Source of the DNA: Lineus longissimus
Taxonomy: Eukaryota; Nemertea; Pilidiophora; Heteronemertea; Lineidae
NCBI RefSeq assembly: GCF_910592395.1
Contig: NC_088313.1
Location: forward strand, 12,356,437 to 12,416,436
Direction of reading: 5' to 3'
DNA: 60,000 nt
Shown here in pieces: positions 1 to 12,972 of this stretch (position 1 is the first letter of the stretch; each line of letters opens with the position of its first letter). Under the pieces are notes generated by a model, which saw nothing but the letters and a program-made list of their open reading frames with translations, was not told the DNA's origin and ran no database searches. Made by a program: the position numbers and the translations under genes.

Positions 1-31
1 AAAGCATCATTGGTCAATTATCCCAGGACAT

Positions 32-1891
32 TTAAATCTTCTGCATCTGAACTGCCTCATAAATAGTAATTGTGGTCAATCGAATATGTACATCAAGATG
101 CAACTTAACTGAGTCATGCGTGATGGTATCCCCATTCTTACGAAAATAAAATTGATGATATCCACTAAACGGTATAGTATTTTCACTCAAGTTTTGATTT
201 GATTTATCCAAATCAATAAATGACATATGCATACCATTGGTAAGTACAAGAGTGTCCGATTGTCAATAAAAAGATCCGTGATTTCAATTTCCATTGAACC
301 CGTCTTAAAAGTCTGAGAATGATTATATATCTTTGCAGATTTTGGGTCATAAAAGTATATTACATATGTGTCAGTTGCACCTGTTCTCTCGGCAAAAAGA
401 CCATTGTCAAAATATACGAAACTTCTCCTCATTACATGCAGAATCGTGTTGCAGTGTACCGTCACGAGCATTCGCTTTTGATGGTTCTTCCAATCTTCGT
501 CTTCCACAACCTTACAATGCAGTACCAACGCCGGAAGAGCACGTCTGGGCTTCGGGGCCAAAAATTTAATTGCTGTCGTTGTCGCCCCTTGTTCGTGAAA
601 AAGGATTTTTACGCTGTTGTGTGTCAGTCGTAGTCTCAAGCTGCGCAGTCTGGCACCTAAAACGTAATGCATTCGACCCACCTGCACAAACTCCATGTCA
701 AAGAGAGAAAATCTCGAGTTGATGAGACGACAACGCGGCCATATCTTCCTAAGTAACTGATGCGGTGATTGATTGTGTGGATCTTTAATTGTTAAATAAC
801 CACTGTCGTGAAATCGGATGATTTGAGCAATGGTGTGATTTTCTCGGCCTTGCGAGATTTTGAGAAGAACTAGTACATCCATTTCACTGTGATAGAAGAT
901 GTCATCAAAAGTGAAGCTCTCCTTGACGGGATATAAACGATTGCGAACATAACTGTATCTGAGGAGGTTTACCTACGGAAACGACCACAACAAGAAAATT
1001 AATCTCGAAACTGATGATTAATAATGAGATGATTAAAACCTTATGTTATTTTGACATTTCCACTCAGCAAAATCTCATTTTTTTGCTCTCAGTTAAAGGA
1101 AGTCAGACCGAGCCCGATACACGGTATGTTGAGTTTAAACGAAGCCCGCTCACACCATAGGCCTCAAAATTCTCATTGTTCTACTGTCTTATCGAACGGT
1201 TATCCGGGCAAATCTTGATAGAATCGACCACCAACAAAACAGCTTTTGAATGACTTGGGTAAATAAACTAATAAGGGCAAATTGACATTGAAATTGCAGG
1301 AATCTGTTTTGGCTGGTCGAAATTGATCACTTGGATAAAAGTTCTTTGGAAGGTTTCTGGCAACCCTGGCATCACTCGCAGCACTACTGAGATTACCAAC
1401 ATGGGCAAATCTGCATCCCTGCTATGGTTAACCCTTTGCAAAGAGAGCAGGGGCACAGAGGGGGCGAATTTCAGAAGTGTTCAAAATCGTGCAATTTTCG
1501 TTTACACGGTCTCTTCAGGCGAATCCTTCACTACCTTATCATGTCGACTCCTTGAAAACACGAGGCTGCCATCTTTCCTGTCATAAAGCTTTAGATGTCC
1601 CGCGTTCGTGGTGCTGCTGAGTCTACACACCCTTTCTGAGGTCCAGAAGTCAAATGTGTGGCAGAGTTGGCTCCTGAAGCACTTTGCTGAACACTGAATA
1701 AGAGATAGGGGTCCGTGACTCCCCAGGTCTGGTTGAAGTATTGAGCCATTTACGACAATCATGTTAAAAGTTAAAGTCTTGTTACTGGAGGCCAGATGCT
1801 GACATATAGCCAATAACATATAAAGAGAAAACACATAGTACATGTAATCAACTGAAAACCCGATCGAGATGTCCATTGCTAATTCAGGCAC
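32..1891 (-). CDS. Two-exon secreted PAN/Apple-like gene, C-terminal half unidentified, possible frameshift
   Basis: Exon 1 is 1,506 to 1,843 (ATG chosen so that the product starts MYYVFSLYMLLAIC, a signal-peptide-like stretch; ATGs further upstream at 1,891 and 1,876 are alternatives). After it comes a cysteine-containing stretch (ECSAKC-like pattern: QCSAKC, LCHTFDF, VCRL) that looks like a PAN/Apple fold. The donor at 1,505 (GTAAAC) leaves phase 2, which fits the acceptor before 958. Exon 2 continues with RLYPVKESFTF, DIFYH and a long basic-hydrophobic region that I cannot assign. Reading frame one ends at a stop at 187; an overlapping frame (to 32) looks just as coding and would follow from a one-base indel near 255-265. 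So this is either a real short C terminus, a sequencing error or a decaying gene. PAN assignment is inference from spacing of cysteines; the splice phase match is seen directly. Confidence 0.45.
187..958 (-). CDS. Exon 2 of the PAN/Apple-like gene
   Basis: Begins after an acceptor at 959-961 (cctcag) in phase 2 and stays open for about 257 codons. The composition (regular mix of charged and hydrophobic residues, no low-complexity runs) looks coding. I recognise no domain. The last 25 codons, ending in LLIWINQIKT, are less convincing than the alternative frame running to 32. Confidence 0.45.
1506..1843 (-). CDS. Exon 1 of the PAN/Apple-like gene (signal peptide plus PAN-like region)
   Basis: Hydrophobic N terminus followed by a region with four cysteines and aromatic residues (SAKCFRSQLCHTFDFW, VCRL). 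It ends at a GTAAAC donor in phase 2. An earlier donor-like GTAGTG at about 1,522 would give phase 0 and does not fit the next acceptor. Confidence 0.45.
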
Positions 1892-1899
1892 GAATTCTC

Positions 1900-4400
1900 T
1901 TCAAGCGCTGTTACACAGATGTGGACGGTTAATTGATAACGCTCTAAAAGCAAGAAAACTTGATACATAATTCATTGTAATTAAGAATGATTCTCCGAAG
2001 CAGACAGAACAATATTGACTCTGCCAGTATCAGTGTCCATTGCACTTGTATTGTATGTCATATGTTGTACGCATATGCATGCCCAAGTTGCCCCTTTAAA
2101 CGAATGATTCTCCAATACGAATTAAATTTGGTATTGTCAATGGTCGTATAGAAAACTAAAGAACAGACTGCGATCAAACGATAACACACCATACATAACA
2201 TATACTGTAAAACCGCACTAAGTGATGTCCTAGAGAGGTCAAATCGGATGTAAATCGCCAATTCGGGACAAAAACTATAGTATCCTTGATGGAGAGGATG
2301 TCTCAACAGGCGTCCCATAAGGTCTTTTGGAGTTTATGTGTATTCCTCTATACCGCAATATCTCGTACATCCTTAGAAATTATTCAATTCTGGGGTTTTT
2401 TCACACAAATTATACAATTCTGGCTTTCTCACGCAAAATACCCAAGTCTGGTTTTCTCACACAAAACTTTCCAATGAGATATTGACTGAATGCGTTTTAC
2501 CATGTCTATATAGCATAAGAGCATAACTTTACCCCAAATGCTAACAAGCCACAGGCAAACATTTATGGCTAGTTTTTCTTTTCTTTAGGTTGTTGATTTT
2601 CACACATGACACATTTCATTGAATTAAATCATAATAAAAAAAAAATTGGTGGAGTTTTTAATGAAAAGACACCTCACGCGAAGATTCATTAGCTACAAAA
2701 CAACTTTTTTCGCGTCGAATAGAACATTTAGATGTGATCAGTTTATTCTTTGGCGAAGATGATGCCTTGACAAAAATCCTGTCACATAACAAAAAATAGT
2801 ATAATAGGGTATAATAGGGCATCCGACAGAAGTCGATTTGGCGCCATCAGTAGGCATATAATGGTACAAGGCTGTCTTATCCCCCCCCCCCCCCCCCCCC
2901 ATCCAAGCATCAAAATAATCACTCATCGGTTTTTACTGTGCGAGCATTTGTTTTTTTACCACTTATCACCAAATTGAACTGGTTCGGAAACAAAATGGCT
3001 GAAAAATGAAAAATTCATACTACGTTATAACTATAATGCTGATAATGAAATCTCATAATAAAAAGTGGTAAATATTTTTTGAGTCACCCTGTACTTAAAG
3101 ACATGTTAGTTACGGTTTTTCATCATGACAACTGACAGTCAGCTTGGGCGGTGGAAATGAAAAATTGTCAAAACGCAGCATAATAAAATTGAAGTATTTA
3201 CAATTCGATTGATTAGATTCGCTTTTTTATTTATTATCGGCTCAATGCAGCTGTGAATTGTATGTCGAAACAATGCCCAGCAGTTTCTTATATCGATCCT
3301 CTGACAACAATAATGGCGCAGAGGATACCAAATTGCCACCTTAACATCATCTGACAACAATAATGATCCAAATCGATTGTCCATGCTTTCATCCCAATGC
3401 AATGTTCTGGTTTGAAAGTTTAAAAAAATAGCCTGTACAGCAGTACTTCATTGTGCAATAATCAAGCGTTATTTCACCGTATATCTAATATCTAATTTCA
3501 ATTCAAAAACCTCCACCATGCTGCTGAAATGACCTCTCTGTCTGATGTTTTTGGTAAAGGCTGACACTTTTGTCTAAATGAATGTATTATTGCTGAAATC
3601 AAAAGCAGAGTAAGCATATTTTACACTCTTAAATCGCTTCTCCCTCTTTCTCAAAACCCGATGAGAAAATCAGGTAATTATCCTTCCAGCGTGACAAATC
3701 TAGTCCTAACTCATGGCGCAGGAGGAATTATTGATTTCATCCACAACTAGATCAAGTTTAACGATTCGATGATCTGCCACCACTCTATCAGCTAATGTTC
3801 CCATAATACTGTGGCCAATCAGTCAATAGTCACGTCAACGCCAAGTTAAAGTTGAGCTGCCTTCGAGAAGCAAAGCTTGGAGTCAAATTATAGGTATGCT
3901 CCGACGAGCAGGGTAACACCTTCCAACAAGCGAGTAAAACTACATGACCTGAAACTCGCATTGATTCCTATGTTTTTAATGAGAAACACCACGCCATGCA
4001 AAAACACTCCTTGTATATGCCTTTGCTAGGTTACACATGTTAAATGGCTTTTCGCAAACACAGATATGTACCCCAGAGAGTTTTCTCAGCGAAATGAAAG
4101 ACTCATAGTCCATGGTTTTTCAGGATCTCAACAACCATTGGGTTTTTCATATACATGTACTTGTATGTGTTTGGGTAACGGCATTCTGGTACCTTATAAT
4201 GGAGGTCGGAATATCAGGGTGCTCATTTATCGAATCCCTTTAATAATAGCAGCTTGTTAAACTGCATCTGAGCATCTAATTCTGTCCCGGTCGTTCCAAC
4301 TATCGGTGTTCTAGTATCTCCCTGTGATCCCAACGGACAGTAGACATATGTCCTGATAGAGTCATTCAACCTCTGTATTCAAGGCTTACTTAAACCTTTA
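1900..4400. other. Gene-free stretch
   Basis: No convincing exon. It holds a degraded minus-strand copy of the pogo-like MITE at about 2,205-2,290 and a 20-base cytosine run at 2,881-2,900, which is prone to assembly error. The rest is AT-rich unique-looking sequence. Confidence 0.5.
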
Positions 4401-4410
4401 GATTTTTTAA

Positions 4411-5250
4411 TCATAAACATCTGATATGTTTGAGTAGGTTATAGTTTTTAGAAAAAAACACATGCTTGTGTTTATTAAGGTGATCTTTAATCCACCCTGA
4501 ACTCCACTTAATCTTATCCATACCAGTATCCCAATCTTTACTGAACATAGGAGGTGTTCTATTTTCATAAACCTGGTGTAACAAGTAATTAATTTTAGCA
4601 TCAATAAGGTAAAACCCTGGATCGTTTATCAATGGTATGTAGAGTGGCACACTCCAACCCTGCCAACCACCATTTACATTGAATGCCGAGAAGTCATACT
4701 GGTCCTTTAAAGCAAACTCACTCAATAGCTCTCCAAGTTTCTTACGGTTAATGTTGTTATTACCTTCATGGAAAATACCTTCACCTGGTGTTGGTATCTC
4801 TAGATTTTTAAGTATCTTTAACATTTGATAGTAAGCATGAAACCTGTAAATTGATCTAATCAAATGATCACTGTGGTTCAAATGGTCGTCTACTGAAATC
4901 CCACAACCAGTGGTAGCAAACCATACAGCTATGTTAAACTGGTTCTGGTAATTCAATGGCGGTTGCTTCTGCATCCTCAAACAGTCTCCCCTGTTTTTCA
5001 ATCTTAAAAGTCCTGGAACTATGTCGGTTTCCTTAAGATTAAAGAAGTTATTAGTATTAACACTTATTTATAAGTTAAAGAAATCATATGTGAAATTAGT
5101 GTTTTGCTTCTTAGGAACAGGATAGTACTTAATATCTTGTTTTACCACTGAAGGTGTCGGTTCTAGTGTTCTTTTATTTTCACCACCTTCGGTGCTAAGC
5201 CATTCTCTAGGACTAGAGACGTAACTAAAAGTCTTATGATTCTTCATCAT
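4411..5250 (-). pseudogene. Unidentified intronless ORF interrupted by an in-frame stop
   Basis: A 60-codon segment (from ATG at 5,250) and a segment of about 215 codons ending at 4,411 lie in the same frame, separated by a single TAA at 5,068-5,070. The downstream part has a coding-like composition with motifs such as WFATTGCGIS, WQGWSVPLYIPL and a KW-rich C terminus. I do not recognise the family. The absence of introns in an intron-rich genome together with the stop suggests a retrocopy or a relic of a mobile element. A start at an internal ATG (5,001) would give a shorter intact ORF of 196 codons. Confidence 0.4.
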
Positions 5251-5589
5251 TGTATTTATTGAATTTGAAAAACCAGTAAATTACCCAAATAGGGCACCGT
5301 GAGATAGTGCACTCTACAGGCCTCCCTTGGTCATGCTGACTTTAAATCAGCGGTGAATATCAGTCCTATGCTGTGGTTACAATAGCAATTTAATGCGAAT
5401 TGACTGCGCATTAAAACTTTAATACGCATTGGGGTGTCGCACTCAAGTCGGTTTGTCCTGTTTTCCAACCGCTTTAACAAATACGATTCCTTAATACGCA
5501 GCAACGAAGTCGTTAAGGCCAAGCCGCATTGAAGCCGCATTGGAGTCTCCTGATATACGCACAACGACGGTGGATCGGCATGCCCTTGG

Positions 5590-5800
5590 CTGGTAATCGA
5601 AGGAAATTCCTCGAGGATGTGTTCCAGAACCACATTCAGGGATGGCAGATTCACCCAGGCCCAGTTTTCTTGACGCTTTTTTATTGCGGCAGGGTCCAGT
5701 TCTCAGCCGGAAGATGGACAACTTGTCTCCACTTTGTTGATGTTGTCTGCCATGGAGTTGTAGCCACCATTTTTTGCCATCCACTGGGCAAGGAGAAACA
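5590..5800 (-). pseudogene. F-box-like fragment with an in-frame stop
   Basis: In one minus-strand frame an ATG near 5,763 starts MAKNGGYN, reaches a TGA after about 25 codons, and the same frame then reads KKRQENWAWVNLPS followed by NVVLEHILEEFP, which resembles an F-box (WxxLPxxVLxxIL). After about 5,590 the sequence no longer looks like an F-box protein. The stop and abrupt end suggest a truncated pseudogene. F-box identity rests on one short motif only. Confidence 0.3.
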
Positions 5801-6777
5801 GGAAATGAGAAGTTACATTTTCTGTTCTTGAAAAAGTGGCCAGCAAAATCCCTTTAAATAATCAACAGGCCTTGAAATAACAGTGTTGTTCCAGGAAATT
5901 TCATGACAGACTCCACAAGAAACAGAACAAACCATAATTTGCAGATAATGCATCTAATGAAGTTTATTCGAATATTAATATTCAGTCTTTTCAGTTTTAT
6001 TGAATCAAATAGGTTTTATATGTTGATAATTACTTTGTTTGAAATAACAAGAATGCATATAATGGCTATTTGTATCGATGAAAGATACGTAAATGTTAGA
6101 ACAGGGTAACAGACTGCATTCCTCAGTTAGAACTGATGAGTGCAGCACCTGAACAGGTTAAAAGACATGATGTCCTGTACCCGCATGCTGATACAAAATA
6201 CAATAAATGAAATGATTTGAGTGGTCGATGGATCATGATGTCATAAACTCATTCCATCACAACACTGGAAACAATCAGACTTTTTTTGCTTTTATTCATC
6301 AGAGGTCTCGAGTGAAGTGCACAACGCGTCAAGTTGCTCGACCCTGTCAGGGGCTGCCCTCTTGCAGAGGAATACCATTCAGTGTTACATCTACAATGAT
6401 GAAACCTTGTTTTGACAACACGTGATCAGTCAGAAACCACCATTTAACATATGTCTTTACTGCACAAAGGCCTATCATCACCTCAACACTGTTTTGGGCA
6501 CAAACACTTAATCAGAGCACACAACGACTGAATCAAATGCAACAGCTGGAAAGACAGACAATCACCAAAGTTGATTGTTCAAACAGAGTAAAGTAAAATA
6601 GTCGGATGAGATTTTTTCAGTCCCACCAATTGTCGCCCTGGCTTTTGTCACTAATGTGTGCCCTACTTAAAGGAAGAGTGTCTCGAGATAAAACAGGGTG
6701 GGCAATAACCGAGTCTACAGAGTTCTTTTGGTGGCAGATATACACCTAAACATACATGTATGCACAAATAGTTTCTA

Positions 6778-6864
6778 CAGGGTGGCCCAGAATCATTTTC
6801 CCTCACACAATGGATACACAAGAGAATTCCATTGTGCAAGGGAAAATCATTCTGGGCCACCCTG
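6778..6864. mobile_element. Small mariner-like MITE (near-perfect hairpin) with TA flanks
   Basis: Two arms of about 36-38 bp beginning CAGGGTGGCCCAGAAT and ending with its reverse complement enclose a loop of about 15 bases. Both sides are flanked by TA, the target duplication of Tc1/mariner elements. Too short to encode anything. Confidence 0.75.
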
Positions 6865-7816
6865 TAGAACATTTCATACTTGTTCTGATATGTCACAGAA
6901 CCATCCATTGTACACTGTAAACATGGTTTGAACTTTGTTAGTATCAGGCGAGCAGCAATATCCCGAGACACCCCTTCTTTAAGTCTACTATAAAACAGGT
7001 TGATACAAACCTATGCAAATACTAACAGTGTCTTAGTGATGAAATTAAAACCTCACATGATCGACGACACGATATTTCAAAAGCTCATCTTAGAAGAAAC
7101 TTCCACCAAGAGAGAGAGAGCAGAGGAACTATTATATGCTGATTAAACCATAAAGATTGTTCTTCCCAATGTTGCATTAATTATACAACGGACAAGGTAT
7201 AAAAAACTATACATTTGTACAATTCATTCATTACAAGCCTCTTATTTATTACCAATGGTACATATAAGGCGGCTCGCCTATATAATTTTTGTTATAACAT
7301 GAAATGAAGAAAGATTACAAATAGAGACTAGACTGTTCTATTTCTGCACGTTCAGATGCAGTTGGATCAAAGTCCCCTGCGGTAGCACGGTCCTCATTCA
7401 AAGCTGAATAACTCCTTCTCTGTACGGGATTTTGCTTACCAGTGTGCCTAACTAATCACATTTACTACTTAAGCATTTACTCAGGGGAGTAGAAGAGGTG
7501 ACAGCTGGTTGATATTATGTTATAGCCAGTCACCCCTTCCATTTTATAGTTGATGAGAAAACTGCAAATGTGACAAGTGTGATTAGTTTAGCACGAAGGA
7601 TGTCATGAACGAATGAAACAATTCTGTGTTTGAATGGAAACCGTTGGTTGGGGCCCCCAGAAAAATATTCTGCTTTTGGATGAACATATCTCATGTATCT
7701 GGCATTGTTAGGCATAGATTTATTGTGGTTCATAATAATATAATAAATGTTGATAGATCTACTGCAAAAATATCATGATTCTACATTATCTCTGCAAAAA
7801 GAGTGCTGGTGACACA

Positions 7817-7979
7817 CAGTGGCACCTACCTTAGCAAACACCTCCATATTAAGGACACTAATTTTGGTCCCAAATTGGTTGTTTCATTTCAATATGACCT
7901 ATCTAATCAGGACACCTCTCAATTAAGGACAGCACTGACCCATCCCGAGAGTGTCATTTAAAATAGAGAGGCTTGACTG
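7817..7979 (+). mobile_element. Diverged copy of pogo/Tigger-like MITE
   Basis: Starts CAGTGGCACCTACC, contains the family core (AAGGACACTAATTTTGGTCC) and ends GAGGCTTGACTG. It is the most diverged of the better-preserved plus-strand copies in the window. Confidence 0.7.
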
Positions 7980-8484
7980 TACTTCTTAGTCAAACTAATA
8001 TGACTATGAGCCCCACACAGTGGCCGCTATGGCGGCATGGCAGGCCTGAGCTGGACAACGACTTCTTGAGCACAACAGCAAGCCTTTTGGTTTTGGAATT
8101 AGACGGTGTATGTCACCTCTTAATGCTGGAGCTCAGGGGTTGAAGTTTTTTTAAGGATTTATTGTAAAGTCGATCAAGACTAAAACTATACACATAGGAG
8201 TTTTAATCGGTGACCAAGACTAGGATGACAAGTTTCAAGACATGCCCTATTACTAGAAGATCAAATTTTTTTTTTTCATTGGTTGTACATCTACACATGT
8301 TTATGGACATTTTTGAAGGCCAGGAAAATACAATGTATTCTCACTATGTTAAGTATTACAATTGAATTATACATAGTAAGCCATCAGGCAGATTACCTTA
8401 TGATAAATACTGTCATCACCGTTATCAAATACAATTCACCAATTTTTGTTCAACCTGGACCCAGAGGATTATATACAGGGCAAC

Positions 8485-8670
8485 AAAGTAAAATTTAAAC
8501 AACCAAGAACTAAGGTAATTACATTTTCCGTTCAAACATCGCTTCAATATCCCAAATTCGATAGGCTAAGTCTGAGCATGATAGCAAATTTAACCAAGAA
8601 CTGAGGCAATGACATTTTTCGCTAAAAGCCATCGCTTCCAAATTCTGTAGGCTAGACCCATGATTTTCTT
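8485..8670 (+). repeat. Two diverged tandem copies of a ~95-bp unit
   Basis: Units starting near 8,488 and 8,586 share the order AAATTTAA, ACCAAGAACT, GACATTTTTC/ACATTTTCCG, ATCGCTTC and TAGGCTA. No coding potential seen. Confidence 0.45.
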
Positions 8671-9469
8671 GGGCTAAATTGTATATCAAAACAGCTTGAT
8701 TAGAGGTAAATCAAGTTACCATCCAGCTAAAATGCTCACACTTATGATAATACAATGTAATCAGTTCACAAATGACGGACTAATGAAGAAGTTAAAATAA
8801 TGGGGTTCACACTGTTCAGAGCAGCTAACAGAAAACCAGTGTCTCTTGCCAAACTAGTATCAAGCTTGAATAATAATTACCTTGTCTCCACAGCAACAAA
8901 TTTATAGCATCACTAGTAATATCACAAAATAGAACCCCCCTAAAATTATGAAGCTGTCTATGACTGAATCATCCTAGGAAACATGGCGCGCTATTAAATA
9001 CAAAATTGAGCAGAATGAAATCATCCAAGAAAAGACCACAGTTATTACCACTGCTGGTGCATCGAACTGATATGAAAAGTTTCAGACTGAAAATTAATGG
9101 TAAACTTAATGAATAAAACAGGAGTATTTCTGTGATCACAAGAAAGAAATGAAAAGAAGAGTTTATACATGTATCACTGGATAAAGAGATATACAAGTCA
9201 TCTCCAAATGATAGAAAACATGAACCAGGTATTCCTTGATGCTTGAAAGAAGGCAGCAGTCGACGAGAGAAAGATCATTCTTTCATGCATCAGTATTGTC
9301 GATTTAAAGTTCCGCAAGAGCACCATTGCCACTCAATGGTTGACATCGTACCAGCCAAAGGTGGCCGTTCAGTGCCGAAAAAACCTGTTGTGGCTCTTAA
9401 TGGCTTTCACCGACCAATACTAAGTCATAAATGCGACAGTTGATCTTCGAAGTGATGTCACAATTAATA

Positions 9470-9715
9470 CCGATCTCGATGGCCTAGTGGTTAAGGCGTC
9501 TGCCTCGTGAATGAAAGGTCGAAGGTTCGAAGCCCGATGGTAACCTCTTTCCGATGCGGCTGGTTGGTTAGCCGCCAGCTAGTTAAATATAGGGTACAAA
9601 CTGCCTTCCCGCCAGACGCCTGGCATTAGAGACAGGAGTTGGGAAGTAACGAGTGTCTCATAAGCCAAAAGCTGGCTGGCCCTTTCATTAGGGGTGATGC
9701 TATAATAAACAAACT
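9470..9715 (+). mobile_element. tRNA-derived SINE
   Basis: The head carries a pol III box A (TGGCCTAGTGGTTAAGG, from 9,480) and box B (GGTTCGAAGCC, 9,524-9,534). The arms do not fold into a good acceptor stem, so this is a SINE head and not a functional tRNA gene. The tail (AAGAGC-like, then CATAAGCC, CTGGCTGGCCCTTTCAT and GGGGTGA) recurs at 30,929-30,985, which fixes it as a repeat. Confidence 0.7.
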
Positions 9716-10638
9716 TGACTTATACCCTGAAGGCTGCGTATCCATAGTCTGTTTGCTTGTGCAGTTTTTCTCTATTTCGTGTTCGCCCTTGATGCACCAC
9801 ACACAACCCATGCAATATGAACTTTCGTTGAGCTTACTCGACATTCTCATTAGTTTTATCCTTTCTGTCAACAAGCAATGGAAATGGAATCGCAAGTGAT
9901 CAGTTTTATAGTGACACGCACCTATAAAGTTACTCAGAACTTTCTACCCACAATACTTCAACCAGAGGAATACTGTGTTCAGAACATGCTTGCACGCCTT
10001 TGCGGTCAAAAATCTGAAAAGGTTTGTCCGTGGCAACAAGATACATTGTCCCTTGCATCATTATCATTTTGTCTTGATTAACAATGATATGTTTCAAGGC
10101 AGTAAGTTGGCATATCATTATGCATGCAAGTTCAGGCCAGAAATTTTTCTTGCACCACAAAGGATTTCTGCCAAAGGCTTTTAAGTAATCTCACAAAGGT
10201 GTATGAGAACTTTTGATTAAAGTTCCGCAACTGAAAAAAAGACCTGATCTCATCCTAGTGGATCCCAATTCATCCTCAACGCGATAATATCCCTCAATAT
10301 ATGAAAATGATTCATGTTCCAATCTGAATGCAGCATAGGTTTTAAGATGTCAGCTATTAGGAGGCAAAATGGTCTCCAAGTGAGTCTCTAGGCAGGGGCC
10401 AGGTAGGTCAGATATGTTATACAGTTATATTACGGATAAAGGTCTCTTCCATCTCTCAATACATTGCATTTATTGCTAAATTCGAACATGACTAAGACTA
10501 GTTACTATGCATAGTCACCTGAAGACTTACCAATTTGATCCCCCAACTCCTGCCTCAAGTCCCCATCACAATCTGAAATTTTTTAAAAGCCTTTCACACT
10601 GAAACTGAAAAGACTCAAGAAGATATGATTTTTCACAG

Positions 10639-10767
10639 ATGGCAGCAAGTGCAAGTTTAACCAGTAACTTCCAGTCCAAAGAATTCTGTCCGAACAATTA
10701 CTATATTAAATTTAAGGAAGCCTTCACCAATGCATATGACATTTTTGGCACTGCCTCAGCACTTCAG
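10639..10767 (+). CDS. Possible exon of an unidentified plus-strand gene
   Basis: 43 codons beginning ATGGCAGCAAGT directly after a tttcacag acceptor and ending CTTCAG before a GTATGT donor; only one frame is open. The peptide (MAASASLTSNF, then KEFCPNNYYIKFKEAF) looks coding but I recognise no family. It could be an internal exon or the first coding exon. Confidence 0.3.
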
Positions 10768-11393
10768 GTATGTAGAATTGCAGCAAATAAGGAAATAAGC
10801 ACCATCTATTAATCTAAAAAAATTCAACAAAAGCTTTTTCTCCTGGACTTTTAACCAACACAAGGCCCCATGCTTCTGTGCTGTGGCGGATTTGAAAATT
10901 AATGTATTTGCTGAACGATGTATTATTTAAAGACGTAGATGGTAGATACCTGTCCTCATAGATGGTTAGATATTATTTTGTGACAGATTTAGAAGCAGAC
11001 TTAGGCATTGTCCAATTTTAAAGTGCCATTGACAGGGTTTCTGTTTGGTCTTCTATTAAGTCACTTATTGACAAATTGCTTGATATTTTTTTCTCCACTT
11101 TGATGTTATCGAGTTGCAGCACTTTCTTTGTAGTTCGTATTCAAGTATCAACTTTGACTGGGGAAATGACTGAAATTCAATTCATAGTTACCTACCTATT
11201 CATCACTGTTGTCAATTCACAACTGTTTCAAGGCAGTGTAGGTTTCACGATACGTTTGTTTTAGGTCACACAGAAAAATGTTAAGTTTATCATGGCTACC
11301 TCTATGACTTTTTCATTTTACTTCGTTTTTTAACTTTCAAATATAATCACCAAATTGGCAGCTTGTACAAATTAGAATGGCTTATTTTCTTAG

Positions 11394-11757
11394 CTTTCCT
11401 GATGAAAGTTCCGTTCTATTGACACCATCCATGTCAGTTATGGCTAATTTTATCAACAGTCGTGCATTTTATGTGAATGATGAAAGTCACTCAGACATAG
11501 AGGTCAGCCGACGACACTGTCCTATCAATTTTGTGCCAAAATTGGTATTTTGCCCTCCCGCATCAAATTCTTTAGTTGAAAAGAGAGATAAACTGATATC
11601 TTTTTATAGCCTAGGAGATAAGACCACTTTATTTATGTTTTGTGGCCTTAGTTCGGCAAAGGTTGACAAATTGTTCACTGCATCCCAGCTGTTGAAAATG
11701 GAAAATATCTCACAGCCAAGCCTACAGCACATTTACACTGCCGTTGTCCAACAGTGA
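11394..11757 (+). CDS. Possible terminal exon of an unidentified plus-strand gene
   Basis: Open for about 121 codons after a ttttcttag acceptor, in phase 2, ending at TGA (last residues YTAVVQQ). Composition is balanced, with motifs FINSRAFYV and DKTTLFMFCGL. The candidate exon at 10,639-10,767 leaves phase 0, so at least one exon would be missing between them. No recognised domain. Confidence 0.28.
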
Positions 11758-11759
11758 AG

Positions 11760-12960
11760 ATCTTAACCATCAGGCCTAAAAATCCTGCAACAATTGTGGA
11801 TTAACAACCGTGATGCAATCACATGACATGAGTCGTCAGGCTTATAAACGTATATTTTATACATCGACCAATGATCTTCAAAGGTCCAAAACGACATCAG
11901 CACTTTTCAAGATCTATAAGTACACACAAGCAAAACAGCTACCATGTTCTGGCAATAAGGAGAAACTTTGAATCTCGCGCTTCTCAAAATTGCCGGTATT
12001 CCTTCCCAAAAGCTGCCTACCAGTACAACTACCCAAAATATATTGAGACATATGATAGCCCGATTCCATCGAAAAATAATGCTCCATTCCCTTAGGGCTA
12101 ATTTCATGAGAGCAGTTTACTCCTATAGGTGTCACAGAGGCAAAGCCATATTTGGTTCCAGGGCTTATCTGGATTCTGTAAATCGCTACATTTTTACACC
12201 TTGTTAACGTTTAATATCGCAAACATTTCTGAGAAGTATAATTTTCATGATTTTCATTTTCGCGAAATTCTTGTGTTTTTTGTACAAAACGAAAATCGTG
12301 TTTTTCATTTTCGCGAATAGAGGTTATTCGCAAAATCCGCGGAAATAGAATGCGCAGAAAAATTTGCAGCAGTTTACAGGATTCAAATCTCTACCAGCAC
12401 ACTTGAAGGTAAACAAAATTATTATCCAAAAGATGCCAATAGCATTTGCTAGTCATTTTAAGGTAACGGCAGGCACCAAGTTTAGTTGTGGTGGAAACCA
12501 CGTTGGGAAACTGCTCCAGTGGAATCGGACCTTTATAGTACCATACTCAATCGTTCAGAAGAGATTGATAATTACAGTCTATCTTTGTACAACCAAGAAC
12601 TCAGAGTGTAGTCCACAATGCCATGAGGCGTTTCGTTTTTTTTATTTCTTGGTTTATGGAATGAGTGACATTGAGTTGTGGGGATTTCTGCTACTTTGAC
12701 AGATCTACACTAAAATCCACTTTCCAAAGGTTAAAGATTCACAATTTCCCGCAGGTTTTTTGAAGTGTTCTGTACCCCTGGCCCGCAACCGGTATGGATA
12801 GGAAAAGTTTCATTGTAAAACGGCTAGCATTACCGAATCTTAGGGACGAGGTCTGCATTGAATTGAGTGCAGTGCTGCCATCTATTTTTTCAGGTGTGAC
12901 CAACCAAAAAGTTACAGGGACTGTGGATGAACAATAGAACTTGGGGAAAATTTAGCAGTA
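11760..12960. other. No gene recognised; AT-rich, with a fragment of a TTTCGCGAA-type repeat
   Basis: Around 12,245-12,360 there are repeated TTTTCATTTTCGCGAA and TTCGCAAAATCCGCGG strings; similar CGCGAA/GAAAATATTCTGC strings recur at 27,050-27,135 and 28,160-28,225, so this is probably a dispersed MITE. Nothing else supportable. Confidence 0.4.
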
Positions 12961-12972
12961 TGGATTACTGCG

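Noticed and set aside
6663-6971. Two overlapping ORFs with repeated YRVAQNxFP peptides
   Set aside because: They are translations of the two arms of a mariner-like MITE.
9470-9545. tRNA gene
   Set aside because: Box A and box B are good, but the acceptor stem does not pair and the tail recurs elsewhere; it is a SINE head.
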